From contig PNOH01000011.1 of the NCBI GenBank assembly GCA_013824715.1, positions 40,742 through 104,741 on the forward strand: 64,000 nucleotides of DNA, read 5' to 3'. The translations under genes were made by a program, and so were the position numbers. Positions 41,982-50,568 of the stretch are shown piece by piece (within the stretch, counting starts at the first letter, position 1; every line of letters starts with the position of its first letter). The notes under the pieces are model-generated. The model was not told the origin of the DNA. It ran no database searches and saw only the letters and a list, made by a program, of their open reading frames with translations. The DNA is from Odoribacter sp. GTDB taxonomy: Bacteria; Bacteroidota; Bacteroidia; Bacteroidales; Prolixibacteraceae.

Positions 41982-42028
41982 CCCTCAATCGAAAAGTATT
42001 TTAACGGTTTTTTGAACAGCGATTTAAA

Positions 42029-42066
42029 GGAATGCCATCCGGATTTTTTGGATGGCATTCCTGTTT
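42029..42066 (+). terminator. Rho-independent terminator
   Basis: ggaatgccatcc (42029-42040), loop ggatttttt, ggatggcattcc (42050-42061), followed by tgttt. Perfect 12-bp stem after the lipoprotein gene. Confidence 0.8.
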
Positions 42067-42153
42067 TCCGGAAAGACATTTCAAATTTTTTGCCCTTTCA
42101 AACACCAGCATTTCTCCTGAATTTTTCAATCCCTGACTGATTTTTTTTCTAGG

Positions 42154-42179
42154 TTGTGAAAAACTAATTCTTATATTTG
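42154..42179 (+). promoter_or_regulatory. Promoter of tRNA-Trp
   Basis: TTG (42154-42156) and TATATTTG (42172-42179), 15 nt apart, lie 15 nt before the tRNA. TATATTTG is an ideal TAnnTTTG box. Confidence 0.65.
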
Positions 42180-42194
42180 CACCGCAAAACGGAT

Positions 42195-42267
42195 ACGGGT
42201 GTAGCTCAGTTGGTAGAGCACTGGTCTCCAAAACCAGGTGTCGGGCGTTCGAGTCGCTCCTCCCGTG
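42195..42267 (+). tRNA. tRNA-Trp (anticodon CCA)
   Basis: A full cloverleaf can be drawn: acceptor ACGGGTG/CTCCCGT with one U-U mismatch, D-stem GCTC/GAGC, anticodon stem CTGGT/ACCAG with loop CTCCAAA (anticodon CCA), T-stem GGGCG/CGCTC with TTCGAGT loop. Discriminator base is G. The CCA end is not encoded (GCA follows). It stands alone with its own promoter and terminator. Confidence 0.93.
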
Positions 42268-42268
42268 C

Positions 42269-42300
42269 AAAAGCTGCTCAACCGGGCAGCTTTTTTGTTT
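42269..42300 (+). terminator. Terminator of tRNA-Trp
   Basis: aaaagctgc (42269-42277) pairs with gcagctttt (42286-42294), followed by a T run. Directly adjoins the tRNA 3' end. Confidence 0.85.
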
Positions 42301-42342
42301 TGAGGAAAGTCTTTGGTATCTTCAACCCAAATAAAAACAGTA

Positions 42343-43074
42343 ATGACAGTTGATCTTTTTATACCCTGTTTTATCGATCAGATTTATCCTGATACTGCTT
42401 TTAATACCGTAAAATTACTTCGGAAGGCCGGACTCGACGTGAATTACAATCCGGAGCAAACCTGCTGCGGGCAACCAGCTTTCAACAGTGGATACTGGGA
42501 CGAAACCAAAACTTTAGCAAATAAATTCATCCGCGATTTTCCGAACGAGCGGCACATCGTCAGTCCGTCGGCTTCGTGCACTGGCTTTATTAAAAATTAC
42601 TATCCTGATTTGTTTAAAACGGGTCAGGCTGGTTTTACAGATTACCAACGGCTGAACCGAAACTTGTTCGAATTGACTGACTACCTGGTGAACCATTTGA
42701 ATTTTACTGATTTTGGAGCTGAGTTTCCACACAAGGTCTGCTACCACGATGCCTGCACCGCTTTGCGTGAATATGGAATCCGGCAGGAACCACGGCTTTT
42801 ACTCTCGAAAGTGAAAGGGCTGGAACTGGTTGAAATGGAAGACACCGAAACCTGCTGCGGATTTGGCGGTACTTTTGCTGCAAAATTCACCGCGATTTCA
42901 ACCGCTATGACCGAACAAAAGGTGGAAAACGCTTTGAAAACAGGAGCCGAGTACATTGTCTCCACCGAATCATCATGCATCATGAACATCGAGGCATATA
43001 TCCTGAAAAATAATTTACCCATCAAACCCATTCACATCGCCGATATTTTGGCTTCGGGATGGACAGCCCCCTAA
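42343..43074 (+). CDS. (Fe-S)-binding protein of the LutA/YkgE (CCG domain) type
   Basis: A 243-residue protein with two CCG domains: CGQPAFNSG with NPEQTCCGQP (about residue 43-50) and EDTETCCGFGGTFA (about residue 185), plus matching single Cys residues in FIPCFI, SASCTGF, CYHDACTA and STESSCIM. CCG proteins such as LutA, YkgE and HdrB bind Fe-S or related cofactors and oxidise lactate or a related hydroxyacid. The partner genes LutB and LutC are not next to it here, so its pathway partner is unclear. The last codons and the stop lie in a known-looking intergenic repeat (43063-43096). Confidence 0.85.
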   Translation: MTVDLFIPCFIDQIYPDTAFNTVKLLRKAGLDVNYNPEQTCCGQPAFNSGYWDETKTLANKFIRDFPNERHIVSPSASCTGFIKNYYPDLFKTGQAGFTDYQRLNRNLFELTDYLVNHLNFTDFGAEFPHKVCYHDACTALREYGIRQEPRLLLSKVKGLELVEMEDTETCCGFGGTFAAKFTAISTAMTEQKVENALKTGAEYIVSTESSCIMNIEAYILKNNLPIKPIHIADILASGWTAP

Positions 43075-43096
43075 ATCCCCCGCAGGGGGACTTTGA
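43063..43096. repeat. Intergenic repeat carrying the stop codon of the LutA-like gene
   Basis: gacagccccctaaatccccc gcaggggg act: contains ccccc-gca-ggggg (43077-43089). The preceding gene's last codons (Ala-Pro-stop) fall within this sequence, so insertion of the repeat set its 3' end. The same word is common in Bacteroidota intergenic DNA, as I recall. Confidence 0.6.
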
Positions 43097-43161
43097 TGAT
43101 TGGTATTTGATCCGTTACCGATTATTGGATAAACACGAAACCCGTAACCCGAAACTCAATT

Positions 43162-44001
43162 ATGACTGAAATAGGAAAAGTAAATCACCTGTATGTGGTG
43201 AAAGAGGTGGACTTTGGAATTTACCTCGATGGCGGCGATCTGGGCGAAATCCTCATGCCCAAACGCTATGTTCCGGAAGGAACTCAGCCCGAAGATATGA
43301 TCGATGCGTTTATTTACCTCGATTCGGAAGATCGTTTGGTTGCTACCACCGAAAAGCCTTTGGCAATGGTTGAAGAATTCGCCTTGCTTCAGGTTGTATC
43401 AGTCACTCCTGTTGGGGCCTTCCTGAACTGGGGGCTACCCAAAGATTTGTTTGTACCGTTCCGTGAGCAGCGCCAACCCATGGAAGAAGGCAAAAAATAC
43501 CTGGTTTACGTTTATCTGGATACCAACAGCAAGCGAATTGCAGCGTCATCGAAAATCGAACAGTATCTGGATAACATCCCGGTTGACTACGATGCAGATG
43601 AGGAAGTTGACCTGATTATTGTGAACGAAACTGATCTCGGGTACAATGCCATTATCGACAACAGTCACCTCGGCGTGATTTTTAAAAACGAGGTTTTTCA
43701 ACCGCTCAATCCGGGTGACAAAATTCAGGGATTCATCAAAAAGATCAGGACTGACGGTAAAATTGACCTCTGTCTGCAAAAAGCCGGCTACGAAAAAATC
43801 AGTTCTTTTGCCGATAAAATCATTTCGGAGCTGGAAAAAGCAAAAGGGTTCCTTCCTTTGACCGACAAAAGTACCCCGGAAGAAATCTACAAAGTCTTTA
43901 AATTCAGCAAGAAAAACTTCAAGGCTGCAATTGGAGCGCTTTACAAAAAAAGGATGATTACGCTGGAAGAAAATGGAATCCGGCTTTTGGTTTCTGAATA
44001 A
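43162..44001 (+). CDS. CvfB-like S1 RNA-binding protein
   Basis: A 279-residue protein with the CvfB layout: three S1-like beta-barrel domains (NHLYVVKEVDFGIYLDGGDLGEILMPKRY; VVSVTPVGAFLNWGLPKDLFVPFREQ; DLIIVNETDLGYNAIIDNSHLGVIFKNE) and a C-terminal winged-helix (FSKKNFKAAIGALYKKRMITLEENGIRLL). In Staphylococcus, CvfB binds RNA and affects virulence gene expression; in Bacteroidota it is a broadly conserved RNA-binding protein. A conserved gene-leader repeat lies just before it (43135-43160). Confidence 0.92.
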   Translation: MTEIGKVNHLYVVKEVDFGIYLDGGDLGEILMPKRYVPEGTQPEDMIDAFIYLDSEDRLVATTEKPLAMVEEFALLQVVSVTPVGAFLNWGLPKDLFVPFREQRQPMEEGKKYLVYVYLDTNSKRIAASSKIEQYLDNIPVDYDADEEVDLIIVNETDLGYNAIIDNSHLGVIFKNEVFQPLNPGDKIQGFIKKIRTDGKIDLCLQKAGYEKISSFADKIISELEKAKGFLPLTDKSTPEEIYKVFKFSKKNFKAAIGALYKKRMITLEENGIRLLVSE

Positions 44002-44043
44002 AGAATGAATCATTTGTATTACAGTGCTATGCACCTAAGGCTA

Positions 44044-44167
44044 CTATTATAGACTGTATTTCTACAAATATTTCGCAGCTCTGCTGCTTTGCAATGTGCC
44101 AGGGTGCAGAGCACCATAATATTTGTAGTCTGACGATAACAACAAAAAAGCATAGGTGCAGAGCACC
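44044..44167. repeat. Structured REP-like doublet
   Basis: Two copies of ggtgcagagcacc (44103-44115 and 44155-44167; loop AGA), with gtgctatgcac (44044-44054) and gcagctctgctgc (44075-44087). A perfect 11-bp inverted repeat (ctacaaatatt 44062-44072 with aatatttgtag 44118-44128) encloses the inner hairpins. Lies in the 250-bp gap before topB. Confidence 0.7.
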
Positions 44168-44222
44168 GCAATATAAAAATATCCAATTCAACACCCAACT
44201 TGTCTACATGACTCCGTGGAAA

Positions 44223-44245
44223 CTTGAAATTTGGAATTTGGAACT
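44223..44245 (+). repeat. Gene-leader repeat word, copy before topB
   Basis: 23 bp identical (inverted) to 17460-17482 before mutS2; ends 6 nt before the topB start. Confidence 0.7.
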
Positions 44246-44251
44246 CCTGAA

Positions 44252-46342
44252 ATGAAAGTTTGCATCGCCGAAAAGCCCAGTGTGGCCAAAGAACTCGCCC
44301 AGATCATTGGCGCCAATATCCGCAGAGACGGCTATTTTGAGGGAAACGGATATCAGGTGACCTGGACATTCGGGCATTTGTGTAGCCTGAAAGAACCAAA
44401 CGATTACAAGGAGCAATGGAAATCGTGGAATATCCACCTTCTTCCGATGATTCCGCAGAAATTCGGTATTAAACTGATTGAGAACAATGGCGTAAAAAAG
44501 CAGTTTGCAACCATCGAAAAACTGATGCAGGCCGCCGATGAGGTGATCAACTGTGGTGATGCCGGCCAGGAAGGGGAATTGATTCAGCGTTGGGTGATGT
44601 CAATGGCCAAATGTACCGCTCCGATGAAACGGTTGTGGATTTCGTCGTTGACCGAAGAAGCTATCCGCGAGGGTTTTTCCAATTTACAGCCCGGGAAGAA
44701 ATTTGATAACCTTTATGCTGCCGGAAGCGCCCGCGCCATTGGCGACTGGTTACTGGGTATGAATGCGACCCGGCTTTACACCCTGAAATATGGCCAGAAC
44801 AAACAGGTTCTATCCATCGGAAGGGTGCAAACCCCTACCCTCGCCATCATTGTCAACCGGCAGAAGGAAATCGACGCGTTCAAACCTGAACCTTATTTCG
44901 AGATCAAAACCATATACCGCGAAGCAACCTTTTCGGCTGCTTCAGGACGCTTCCTAAACCGGGAAGATGCCGCACAGGTGTTGGAAGAAATCAGCCGATT
45001 TGATCTGGTAATCGGTAAAATTGAAACCAAAAACAGCGTTGAGCAACCACTCCGATTGTTCGACCTCACCTCGCTTCAGGTTGACTGCAACCGGAAATTC
45101 AATATGGGCGCGGAAGAAACCCTGAAAACCATTCAGTCGCTATACGAGAAGAAACTGACCACTTATCCGCGTGTGGATACCACCTATCTTTCGGAAGATA
45201 TTTACCCAAAAGTTCCGGGCATCCTGAAAAATCTAAAAGGTTACGATACGCTGACCGCACCTTTACTTCGGGAAAAACAAATACGCAAATCGAACAAGGT
45301 TTTCGACAATAAAAAGATTACCGACCACCATGCGATTATTCCCACCGGGCAATGGCGTGCAGATTTGAATCATCAGGAAAAACAGGTATTCGACATGGTG
45401 GCCAAGCGGTTTATTTCGGTGTTTTATCCTGACTGTAAAGTGGCAAATACCACCGTTGAAGCCAAAGTCGGATCGCACGATTTTAAGGCAACCGGGAAAC
45501 AAATTCTTGAGCCTGGATGGCGGATTGTTTATATGAATGAGAAAAATCCGGTTCAGAGCGACGAAAACCTGCTGCCGATTTTTGTGACCGGAGAGCATGG
45601 GCCACACGAACCCGGATTGCTCGAAAAATTTACCCAGCCCCCCAAATACCACACCGAAGCTACCTTGCTGCGAGCCATGGAAACCGCCGGAAAAAGTGTG
45701 GACGACGAAGAACTGCGCGAGCTGATGAAGGACAACGGTATCGGCCGGCCATCGACCCGCGCCAACATTATCGAAACACTTTTCCGCAGAAAATACATTA
45801 AAAAAGATGGCAAAAAGCTGGTTGCCACACCAACCGGAATCGATCTGATCGGCAGCATTGAAAATGAACTGCTGAAATCGCCTGAACTGACCGGACAATG
45901 GGAAAAGAAACTGCGGTTAATTGAAATGGGGCAATACGATGTGGCTCATTTTATGGACGAGATGAAGCAAATGGTAACCGAAGTGGTCGAACAGGTGAAA
46001 CGATCGCCACGAAGAGAGTTTACTTTCGCTCCTGAAGAACCCATCATTCCGCAGAAAAAAGTTAAGGCAAATCCTGTAGAGCCAAAAAAGCTGGTTTGTC
46101 CGTCGTGCAAAATTGGTGAGATCGTGAAAGGAAATACGGCCTGGGGATGTTCCAATTTCAGAGGTGGCTGCAAACTCCGCATTCCGTTTGAACTTCAGGG
46201 TAAAAGTCTGAGCGAAAGCCAGGTCGCCCAATTGGTGTTAAAAGGTCAGACACGCACTTCTACCTTTAATGAAGGAACTAAAAAAATAACCGGGATCTTC
46301 CGATTTGATGGCGGTTATCAGGTAAGATTTCAGAAAAAATAA
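44252..46342 (+). CDS. topB: DNA topoisomerase III
   Basis: A 696-residue type IA topoisomerase. TOPRIM: KVCIAEKPSVAKELAQIIGA and INCGDAGQEGELIQRW (the DxD motif reads DAG, as in many TopB relatives). The active-site Tyr is in YEKKLTTYPRVDTTYLSEDI; the C-terminal part has a zinc-ribbon-like Cys group (LVCPSCKIGEIVKGNTAWGCSNFRGGCKLRI). It relaxes and decatenates DNA by a single-strand break. A TTG start at 44231 is in frame, but the ATG at 44252 matches the family N-terminus. Confidence 0.94.
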   Translation: MKVCIAEKPSVAKELAQIIGANIRRDGYFEGNGYQVTWTFGHLCSLKEPNDYKEQWKSWNIHLLPMIPQKFGIKLIENNGVKKQFATIEKLMQAADEVINCGDAGQEGELIQRWVMSMAKCTAPMKRLWISSLTEEAIREGFSNLQPGKKFDNLYAAGSARAIGDWLLGMNATRLYTLKYGQNKQVLSIGRVQTPTLAIIVNRQKEIDAFKPEPYFEIKTIYREATFSAASGRFLNREDAAQVLEEISRFDLVIGKIETKNSVEQPLRLFDLTSLQVDCNRKFNMGAEETLKTIQSLYEKKLTTYPRVDTTYLSEDIYPKVPGILKNLKGYDTLTAPLLREKQIRKSNKVFDNKKITDHHAIIPTGQWRADLNHQEKQVFDMVAKRFISVFYPDCKVANTTVEAKVGSHDFKATGKQILEPGWRIVYMNEKNPVQSDENLLPIFVTGEHGPHEPGLLEKFTQPPKYHTEATLLRAMETAGKSVDDEELRELMKDNGIGRPSTRANIIETLFRRKYIKKDGKKLVATPTGIDLIGSIENELLKSPELTGQWEKKLRLIEMGQYDVAHFMDEMKQMVTEVVEQVKRSPRREFTFAPEEPIIPQKKVKANPVEPKKLVCPSCKIGEIVKGNTAWGCSNFRGGCKLRIPFELQGKSLSESQVAQLVLKGQTRTSTFNEGTKKITGIFRFDGGYQVRFQKK

Positions 46343-46493
46343 CCTAAACAGAATTTATTATCCAAGATTATCTTTCATCACAAGTTTTAACAGTTTCTGT
46401 TCATTATTTTCATTTGGAAATTGCTGCTGATATTGATTACCCAAGACTTTCATCGTTTCCACATCACATATATACATCAGGCTTTTCTAATTT

Positions 46494-47135
46494 TTAAAGG
46501 AAAATGAGGTGAAAAACTATTTGATGCAATGCAAAGCCACCAACAGCTACAAGGTATGGGTTGTAATCCTTCCCCTTCCCTTTTGATTTGTCATAAAATA
46601 TTAAAGAAATCAGAATGGTGTATGCGATGGTATATTGTATATTTTGCGTAAGAATATCAGACCATCCAAACCATCTGGGTCCGATTCTACCAATCGTCGG
46701 TCCTAATAAAACCAAGGCAGTTGCAATCATGTATCTCATGTGCTTCGGACTCATTTTCCGGTAATAAATTGCTGAAGAATAAAATATGATCAGCAATACA
46801 CAGTCAGCTACCGGGAAGAATATATTCCTGGGATATTCGGAGTTAAATATTCTGATTATCTGTGGTATAAATGAAATAACAAGCAGAGGAAAAACGATAT
46901 ATGAGAGTTTTCCAACAATTCGGTGAATCGCGAATTTTCTGTTCAGTATTAAAAAGGGCTGAACAATCAGTATTAAAATCCAAACAGTGGCAATGATTGC
47001 GTGCAAATGAATAAACCAATTGTTATTTGGCTGGAAGTTTGGGAATTGCACAATATATGTTTTGAAAAAGCCTGCGATTGTCAATAGAATCAACAGTAGC
47101 ATAAAATACCCCAGATATTTATATGATTTGTCCAT
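46494..47135 (-). CDS. Uncharacterised polytopic membrane protein
   Basis: A 213-residue protein with six or seven predicted membrane helices. Visible features: HLHAIIATVWILILIVQPFLIL and NRKFAIHRIVGKLSYIVFPL, each with histidines in or near helices, which recalls cytochrome-like or DUF2306-type membrane proteins. I cannot name the family with confidence. It sits at the downstream end of the 46.5-50.3 kb minus-strand cluster, about 90 bp from the DUF3500 gene. Confidence 0.68.
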   Translation of the reverse strand: MDKSYKYLGYFMLLLILLTIAGFFKTYIVQFPNFQPNNNWFIHLHAIIATVWILILIVQPFLILNRKFAIHRIVGKLSYIVFPLLVISFIPQIIRIFNSEYPRNIFFPVADCVLLIIFYSSAIYYRKMSPKHMRYMIATALVLLGPTIGRIGPRWFGWSDILTQNIQYTIAYTILISLIFYDKSKGKGKDYNPYLVAVGGFALHQIVFHLIFL

Positions 47136-47224
47136 TTTTGATTGTTAATCGGTATTACTACTTTGTTTTGTGTGATAATGTTGTACAATAAGCGTTCTTG
47201 TCGAAAATTTCCTCTAACAAGGTT

Positions 47225-48238
47225 CTACTCGTGATGGTGTGACAGTTGATAATGTTCTTTCAGGAGGTCTTCGCCGAAATCACCATTAAAATCGCGCCAA
47301 ACGGAATGGATATGATTGGCATTGTTTTGAGTGTTGTCAAATTCAATTAAAAAAGTTTTTCCCTGCACCCGATAGTAATGTGGATCACGAGGTCCAGTCC
47401 CGCCTGCCCATCCAAAACTCATTAAATTCAAATCCTCTTTAATAATTTTTTCCATTCTTATTTTTGCAATGGGCTTGGGCATAGATAAAAGATAAGCCAC
47501 AATCAATTTGTTCAATACGGTCTTTTGAGCATGTGTCATATCCCTTGCAAATATGCCGACGTGCTTCAATGGGCTTACTTGTACGGCGTTGGTTGTAACA
47601 ATATCAGAAAAAGCTTTCAACTGAAAAATGGCAGTTTGTTTTTGCTCCTGTGTAAATGAATTTACAAGTAAAAATCCGAGGTCTTCCTCATCATGAATAA
47701 TTCGCATCCCTTTTTTTGATCCTTCTTTTACTACTGCCGGATGAGCCCCAAAAAAGAATGGTGCAAATGCCATCTGGTTGTTGACAACGGTATAGTTAAG
47801 AGAAATATGGTGTCCGCTGAACTTCCAGGCCCATGTTCTGTCTTTACCAGGAATACCGTAAACAGATACAAAATAATTTTCCGGGATGCGGTTTAAATTA
47901 GTTGGTTCTGTCTCTTTTAGAAAATATTCAAGCCCCATGATTTCCTTGGTTCTTTGAAAGCCTTCTTCGCTTAAATAAGACTGCAATAAAGAATCCAGAA
48001 TCAGCTTTTGGGCGCTGTTCAGGTCTTTAACTGCAATACCTGAACGTTCAGCCATAGTTGATGGCAGGTAATGCCAGTCATAGCGGTTCATTTCATCAAA
48101 AGGGAATACAGCTTTTTTCTTCTGAATTTCACTTAATGAATTTACAAAAGCCATCGCTCTCGCTGAACCGAAATTATTGTTGTTCGTTGTTTTAGCAAAC
48201 AAAGAAAGGGGCAGCAACAGAATGAGAAGCAGTTTCAT
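47225..48238 (-). CDS. DUF3500 domain protein, secreted
   Basis: A 337-residue protein with a signal peptide (MKLLLILLLPLSLFA). Core motifs of the DUF3500 family: YDWHYLPSTMAERSGIAVKDLNSAQK near the start, GKDRTWAWKFSGHHISLNYTVVNNQMAFAPFFFGAHPAVV in the middle (a His/Arg-rich 'GHH' site), and YYRVQGKTFLIEFDNTQNNANHIHSVWRD near the end. Its function is unknown; conserved His and Asp could bind a metal. It is 10 bp after a DUF4440 gene on the same strand. Confidence 0.85.
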   Translation of the reverse strand: MKLLLILLLPLSLFAKTTNNNNFGSARAMAFVNSLSEIQKKKAVFPFDEMNRYDWHYLPSTMAERSGIAVKDLNSAQKLILDSLLQSYLSEEGFQRTKEIMGLEYFLKETEPTNLNRIPENYFVSVYGIPGKDRTWAWKFSGHHISLNYTVVNNQMAFAPFFFGAHPAVVKEGSKKGMRIIHDEEDLGFLLVNSFTQEQKQTAIFQLKAFSDIVTTNAVQVSPLKHVGIFARDMTHAQKTVLNKLIVAYLLSMPKPIAKIRMEKIIKEDLNLMSFGWAGGTGPRDPHYYRVQGKTFLIEFDNTQNNANHIHSVWRDFNGDFGEDLLKEHYQLSHHHE

Positions 48239-48248
48239 AATAAAGATA

Positions 48249-48773
48249 TTACTTTTCTTTCACATCTTCATTGTAAATATCCCTGATGCATACGTATTTC
48301 CCGTTGCGCTTTTCCCATACGGCCATATATTTTCCTGTGGAAGTTACTTTACCAGCTTCATCTTTAACAGTTGACTTACCTACCTCTGTAACTGTATTTT
48401 CGTTTCCAAATACATCTAAAATGTCATAAGAAACGGTGGAACCTTTTGCTCTTTTTGCCATATTTGCTTCAATATCCTTTTTGATAGCAGCTTTTCCCAC
48501 AACCATAGGCTTATTATTCGCAAGGCTTACTGCGTCGTCAGCATAAAAAGCAGCTACTGCATCTGAGTTCCGCGCGTTATCAGCAGCCGCCCAACTATTT
48601 TCCAAAGCTTGTATTTCAGCTTTTATTTTTGCCAGGTCAGATTTGGCTGTTACCTGTTCAGTAAGCATGGATATTTCGGCTGTCTTTTCTCCGGCTGATG
48701 CACTAAATCCAACGACAAATAAGGATAAAGCAACGCATGCTGCTGTAATCCCAGAATGATTCTTCTTTTTCAT
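48249..48773 (-). CDS. SnoaL/DUF4440-like (NTF2-fold) exported protein
   Basis: A 174-residue protein with a signal peptide (up to about residue 27, VVGFSASAGEK) and an NTF2-like domain: IKAEIQALENSWAAADNARNSDAVAAFYADDAVSLANNKPMVVGKAAIKKDIEANM. Such DUF4440/SnoaL proteins are small cone-shaped barrels, often enzymes or binding partners of unknown substrate. It leads directly into the DUF3500 gene (10-bp gap). About 183 bp separate it from the repeat protein upstream. Confidence 0.85.
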   Translation of the reverse strand: MKKKNHSGITAACVALSLFVVGFSASAGEKTAEISMLTEQVTAKSDLAKIKAEIQALENSWAAADNARNSDAVAAFYADDAVSLANNKPMVVGKAAIKKDIEANMAKRAKGSTVSYDILDVFGNENTVTEVGKSTVKDEAGKVTSTGKYMAVWEKRNGKYVCIRDIYNEDVKEK

Positions 48774-48956
48774 TTTAATTAGTTTTATTGCCTACTCTGA
48801 TCGGTTTTCGGCTTTCCCCGTTTATTTAAATTGTAGTTAATAGAGATGGTTGCAGGAATTTTCTAACCAGCACTGCTGCCAGGTATGACACATAGCTCTG
48901 TCGTTTCAATTAACAACGCAATGACTTATTGAACCAACAGCGTTTTATCATTGGCT

Positions 48957-49451
48957 TTAAATTTTAATAAATATCAGATCTCCGGTAATTGGGTCGAGAT
49001 AAAAATTTTCGCCCCGTGTATTCTTCATCACAGTGTGGCCCTGGGCATCCTGGCCAACAATCGTCACATCCTGTACCTTATCCTGTTCAATTTTGATACC
49101 TCGTGGTGGTCTTTGACTGGACGCCTGACCTGATTTTGCTGCATCAGCACTATTCAACTTGATGTAATTGAACCTTGAAAACTCTTCCGTTTTAATGAAA
49201 TTTAAGTCTCCGGTTTTTGAATTCACCGTAAAGAATTCACCTTTATCATTCTTAAAGACCGGGGCGCCATTGTCAATCCCGACAACCTTCATTTTGAGAT
49301 CGGCCATTTTTATCTTCAAAAAAGTAGCAGGGGCCCTGCCGGCTTTGGCAGTTTCGGCTGTCTGTCCATACAAAGCAACGGGCAATGCCTGAACGGCCAG
49401 AATTGCAGCAGTTGTTAAAATTGCTCTTGAATTTTTTAATGAATTTTCCAT
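48957..49451 (-). CDS. Secreted protein with duplicated beta-strand module, unknown
   Basis: A 164-residue protein with a signal peptide (about residues 1-29, AAILAVQALPVALYG). Two copies of one module are visible: PVFKNDKGEFFTVNSKTGDL NFIK (about residues 64-87) and TVMKNTRGENFYLDPITGDL IFIK (about residues 139-162), separated by a linker with SSQRPPRGIKIEQDK. The shared pattern is [G]xxVxKNxxGExFxxxxxTGDLxFIK. I do not recognise a family; the two-fold repeat may dimerise or bind a polymer. It is 41 bp downstream of the SET gene. Confidence 0.72.
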   Translation of the reverse strand: MENSLKNSRAILTTAAILAVQALPVALYGQTAETAKAGRAPATFLKIKMADLKMKVVGIDNGAPVFKNDKGEFFTVNSKTGDLNFIKTEEFSRFNYIKLNSADAAKSGQASSQRPPRGIKIEQDKVQDVTIVGQDAQGHTVMKNTRGENFYLDPITGDLIFIKI

Positions 49452-49491
49452 TTTATTAGTTTTATTAGTTAAACATCAAATAATTATCGTT

Positions 49492-49953
49492 TTAATTGCT
49501 TACCAAAGTTCCCCTGCAATTTTCCGAACCGCAATTGCATGGGAACCATTCCTTTTTTTGGTCGATTGACAGAATGGTCTCGGAATCGAAGCCCAATTTG
49601 TAGTCAAAATTCAGTTCATGTCCTTCCTGAATTTCCTGCATGGCATAGATGTAAGGAGTTTCGTTGAAATAAAGTACCTCGCAGTTTGGATTGCAACTAT
49701 GATTGATAAACCGGGCATCGTTGCCACCGCGTTCGCCGTCAATGGCCGTTGTCTTGTTCAGGTTCATCACAAAAGTCATGGTTGTGAGCCCATTGGTCAA
49801 ATCTGTCTCCAAATCAGTTTTTGATACCCGCAATCCGGCATATTCAAATACACGTGTTCCTTTTGGAATCGTTCTCTTTGCAAATACTCCCCTTCCGTGT
49901 ACAGGTGAAGTTTTCACAAGGCTAAAATCCCTGTCTGTGGCAATTGTATTCAT
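49492..49953 (-). CDS. SET domain protein methyltransferase
   Basis: A 153-residue protein that is a complete small SET domain: VHGRGVFAKRTIPKGTRVFEYAG (N-terminal SET strand), ARFINHSCNPNCEVLYFN (NHSC, SAM site), EGHELNFDYKLG (ELxxDY) and a post-SET motif CNCGSENCRG. It should transfer methyl groups from SAM to a lysine side chain. SET proteins are common in eukaryotes and scattered in bacteria; this one has all the core residues. Its gene is 6 bp downstream of a Lys-rich exported protein gene, so the two are probably one transcript. Its target is unknown. Confidence 0.88.
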   Translation of the reverse strand: MNTIATDRDFSLVKTSPVHGRGVFAKRTIPKGTRVFEYAGLRVSKTDLETDLTNGLTTMTFVMNLNKTTAIDGERGGNDARFINHSCNPNCEVLYFNETPYIYAMQEIQEGHELNFDYKLGFDSETILSIDQKKEWFPCNCGSENCRGTLVSN

Positions 49954-49959
49954 TGTAAA

Positions 49960-50319
49960 TCACTTACTTGGACCATTGTTCGCGCCAGTTCCCTTTGTAT
50001 TGATGGCGTGTTTGCTTTCCTGGATATTTCCGGTTGAACCAGATTCCTGCTTATTCTTGCTATAATCATTAGCACTTCCTGAAACACGCCCATCTGTCTT
50101 TGCCGCTTGACGCACATTGACAGCATTTAAACCCTTTTTGCCTTCAGTTGCGGTTAATGCTTCACCTTTGGCCACATCTCCGGTTGACGACTCTTTAGAT
50201 GTACCCGTTTGCATGAGTGTTCCTTTTGCAGGAAGTGTGGAGACCTTGGTATTTTGTTGAGCATAGCCTAAAGTCGCTACCAGAATTAACCATACAGTTG
50301 TTTTGAATTTGTTCTTCAT
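49960..50319 (-). CDS. Exported low-complexity Lys/Ser/Thr/Gly-rich protein
   Basis: A 119-residue protein with a signal peptide (MKNKFKTTVWLILVATLGYAQ) and a mature part of Lys, Ser, Thr, Gly, Asn and Ala (KESSTGDVAKGEALTATEG, SANDYSKNKQESGSTGN), likely disordered. The start at 50319 is chosen over an upstream frame to 50382 because it gives a clean signal peptide. It is directly upstream of the SET-domain gene (6 bp). No domain is recognised. Confidence 0.65.
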   Translation of the reverse strand: MKNKFKTTVWLILVATLGYAQQNTKVSTLPAKGTLMQTGTSKESSTGDVAKGEALTATEGKKGLNAVNVRQAAKTDGRVSGSANDYSKNKQESGSTGNIQESKHAINTKGTGANNGPSK

Positions 50320-50568
50320 AAGTTTTTGTTTTATTTTTTTGTATGAATCAGGAATATTATGACATCCTAAATTAAAAGACAAACAAGTCTTTTATTTGTT
50401 CATTCCTGCCTGATAACTACCAGAAACTGATTCAAATATTCTGTTATTCTATTGCTGTTAACCAGCTCGAATGAGAATCCGAATCAGGGTTTATTACCTG
50501 ACATAACCTTCCCTGAAATCATAAAAACATTTAGCAAAATTTCTGGTGTTAATGTAATCCGGATGTTG

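Noticed and set aside
42001..42270. 89-codon frame on the minus strand over the tRNA
   Set aside because: It lies across a terminator and a tRNA gene; the composition is explained by those RNAs.
45263..45898. 211-codon minus-strand frame inside topB
   Set aside because: It is antisense to a strongly conserved enzyme and has no recognisable protein features.
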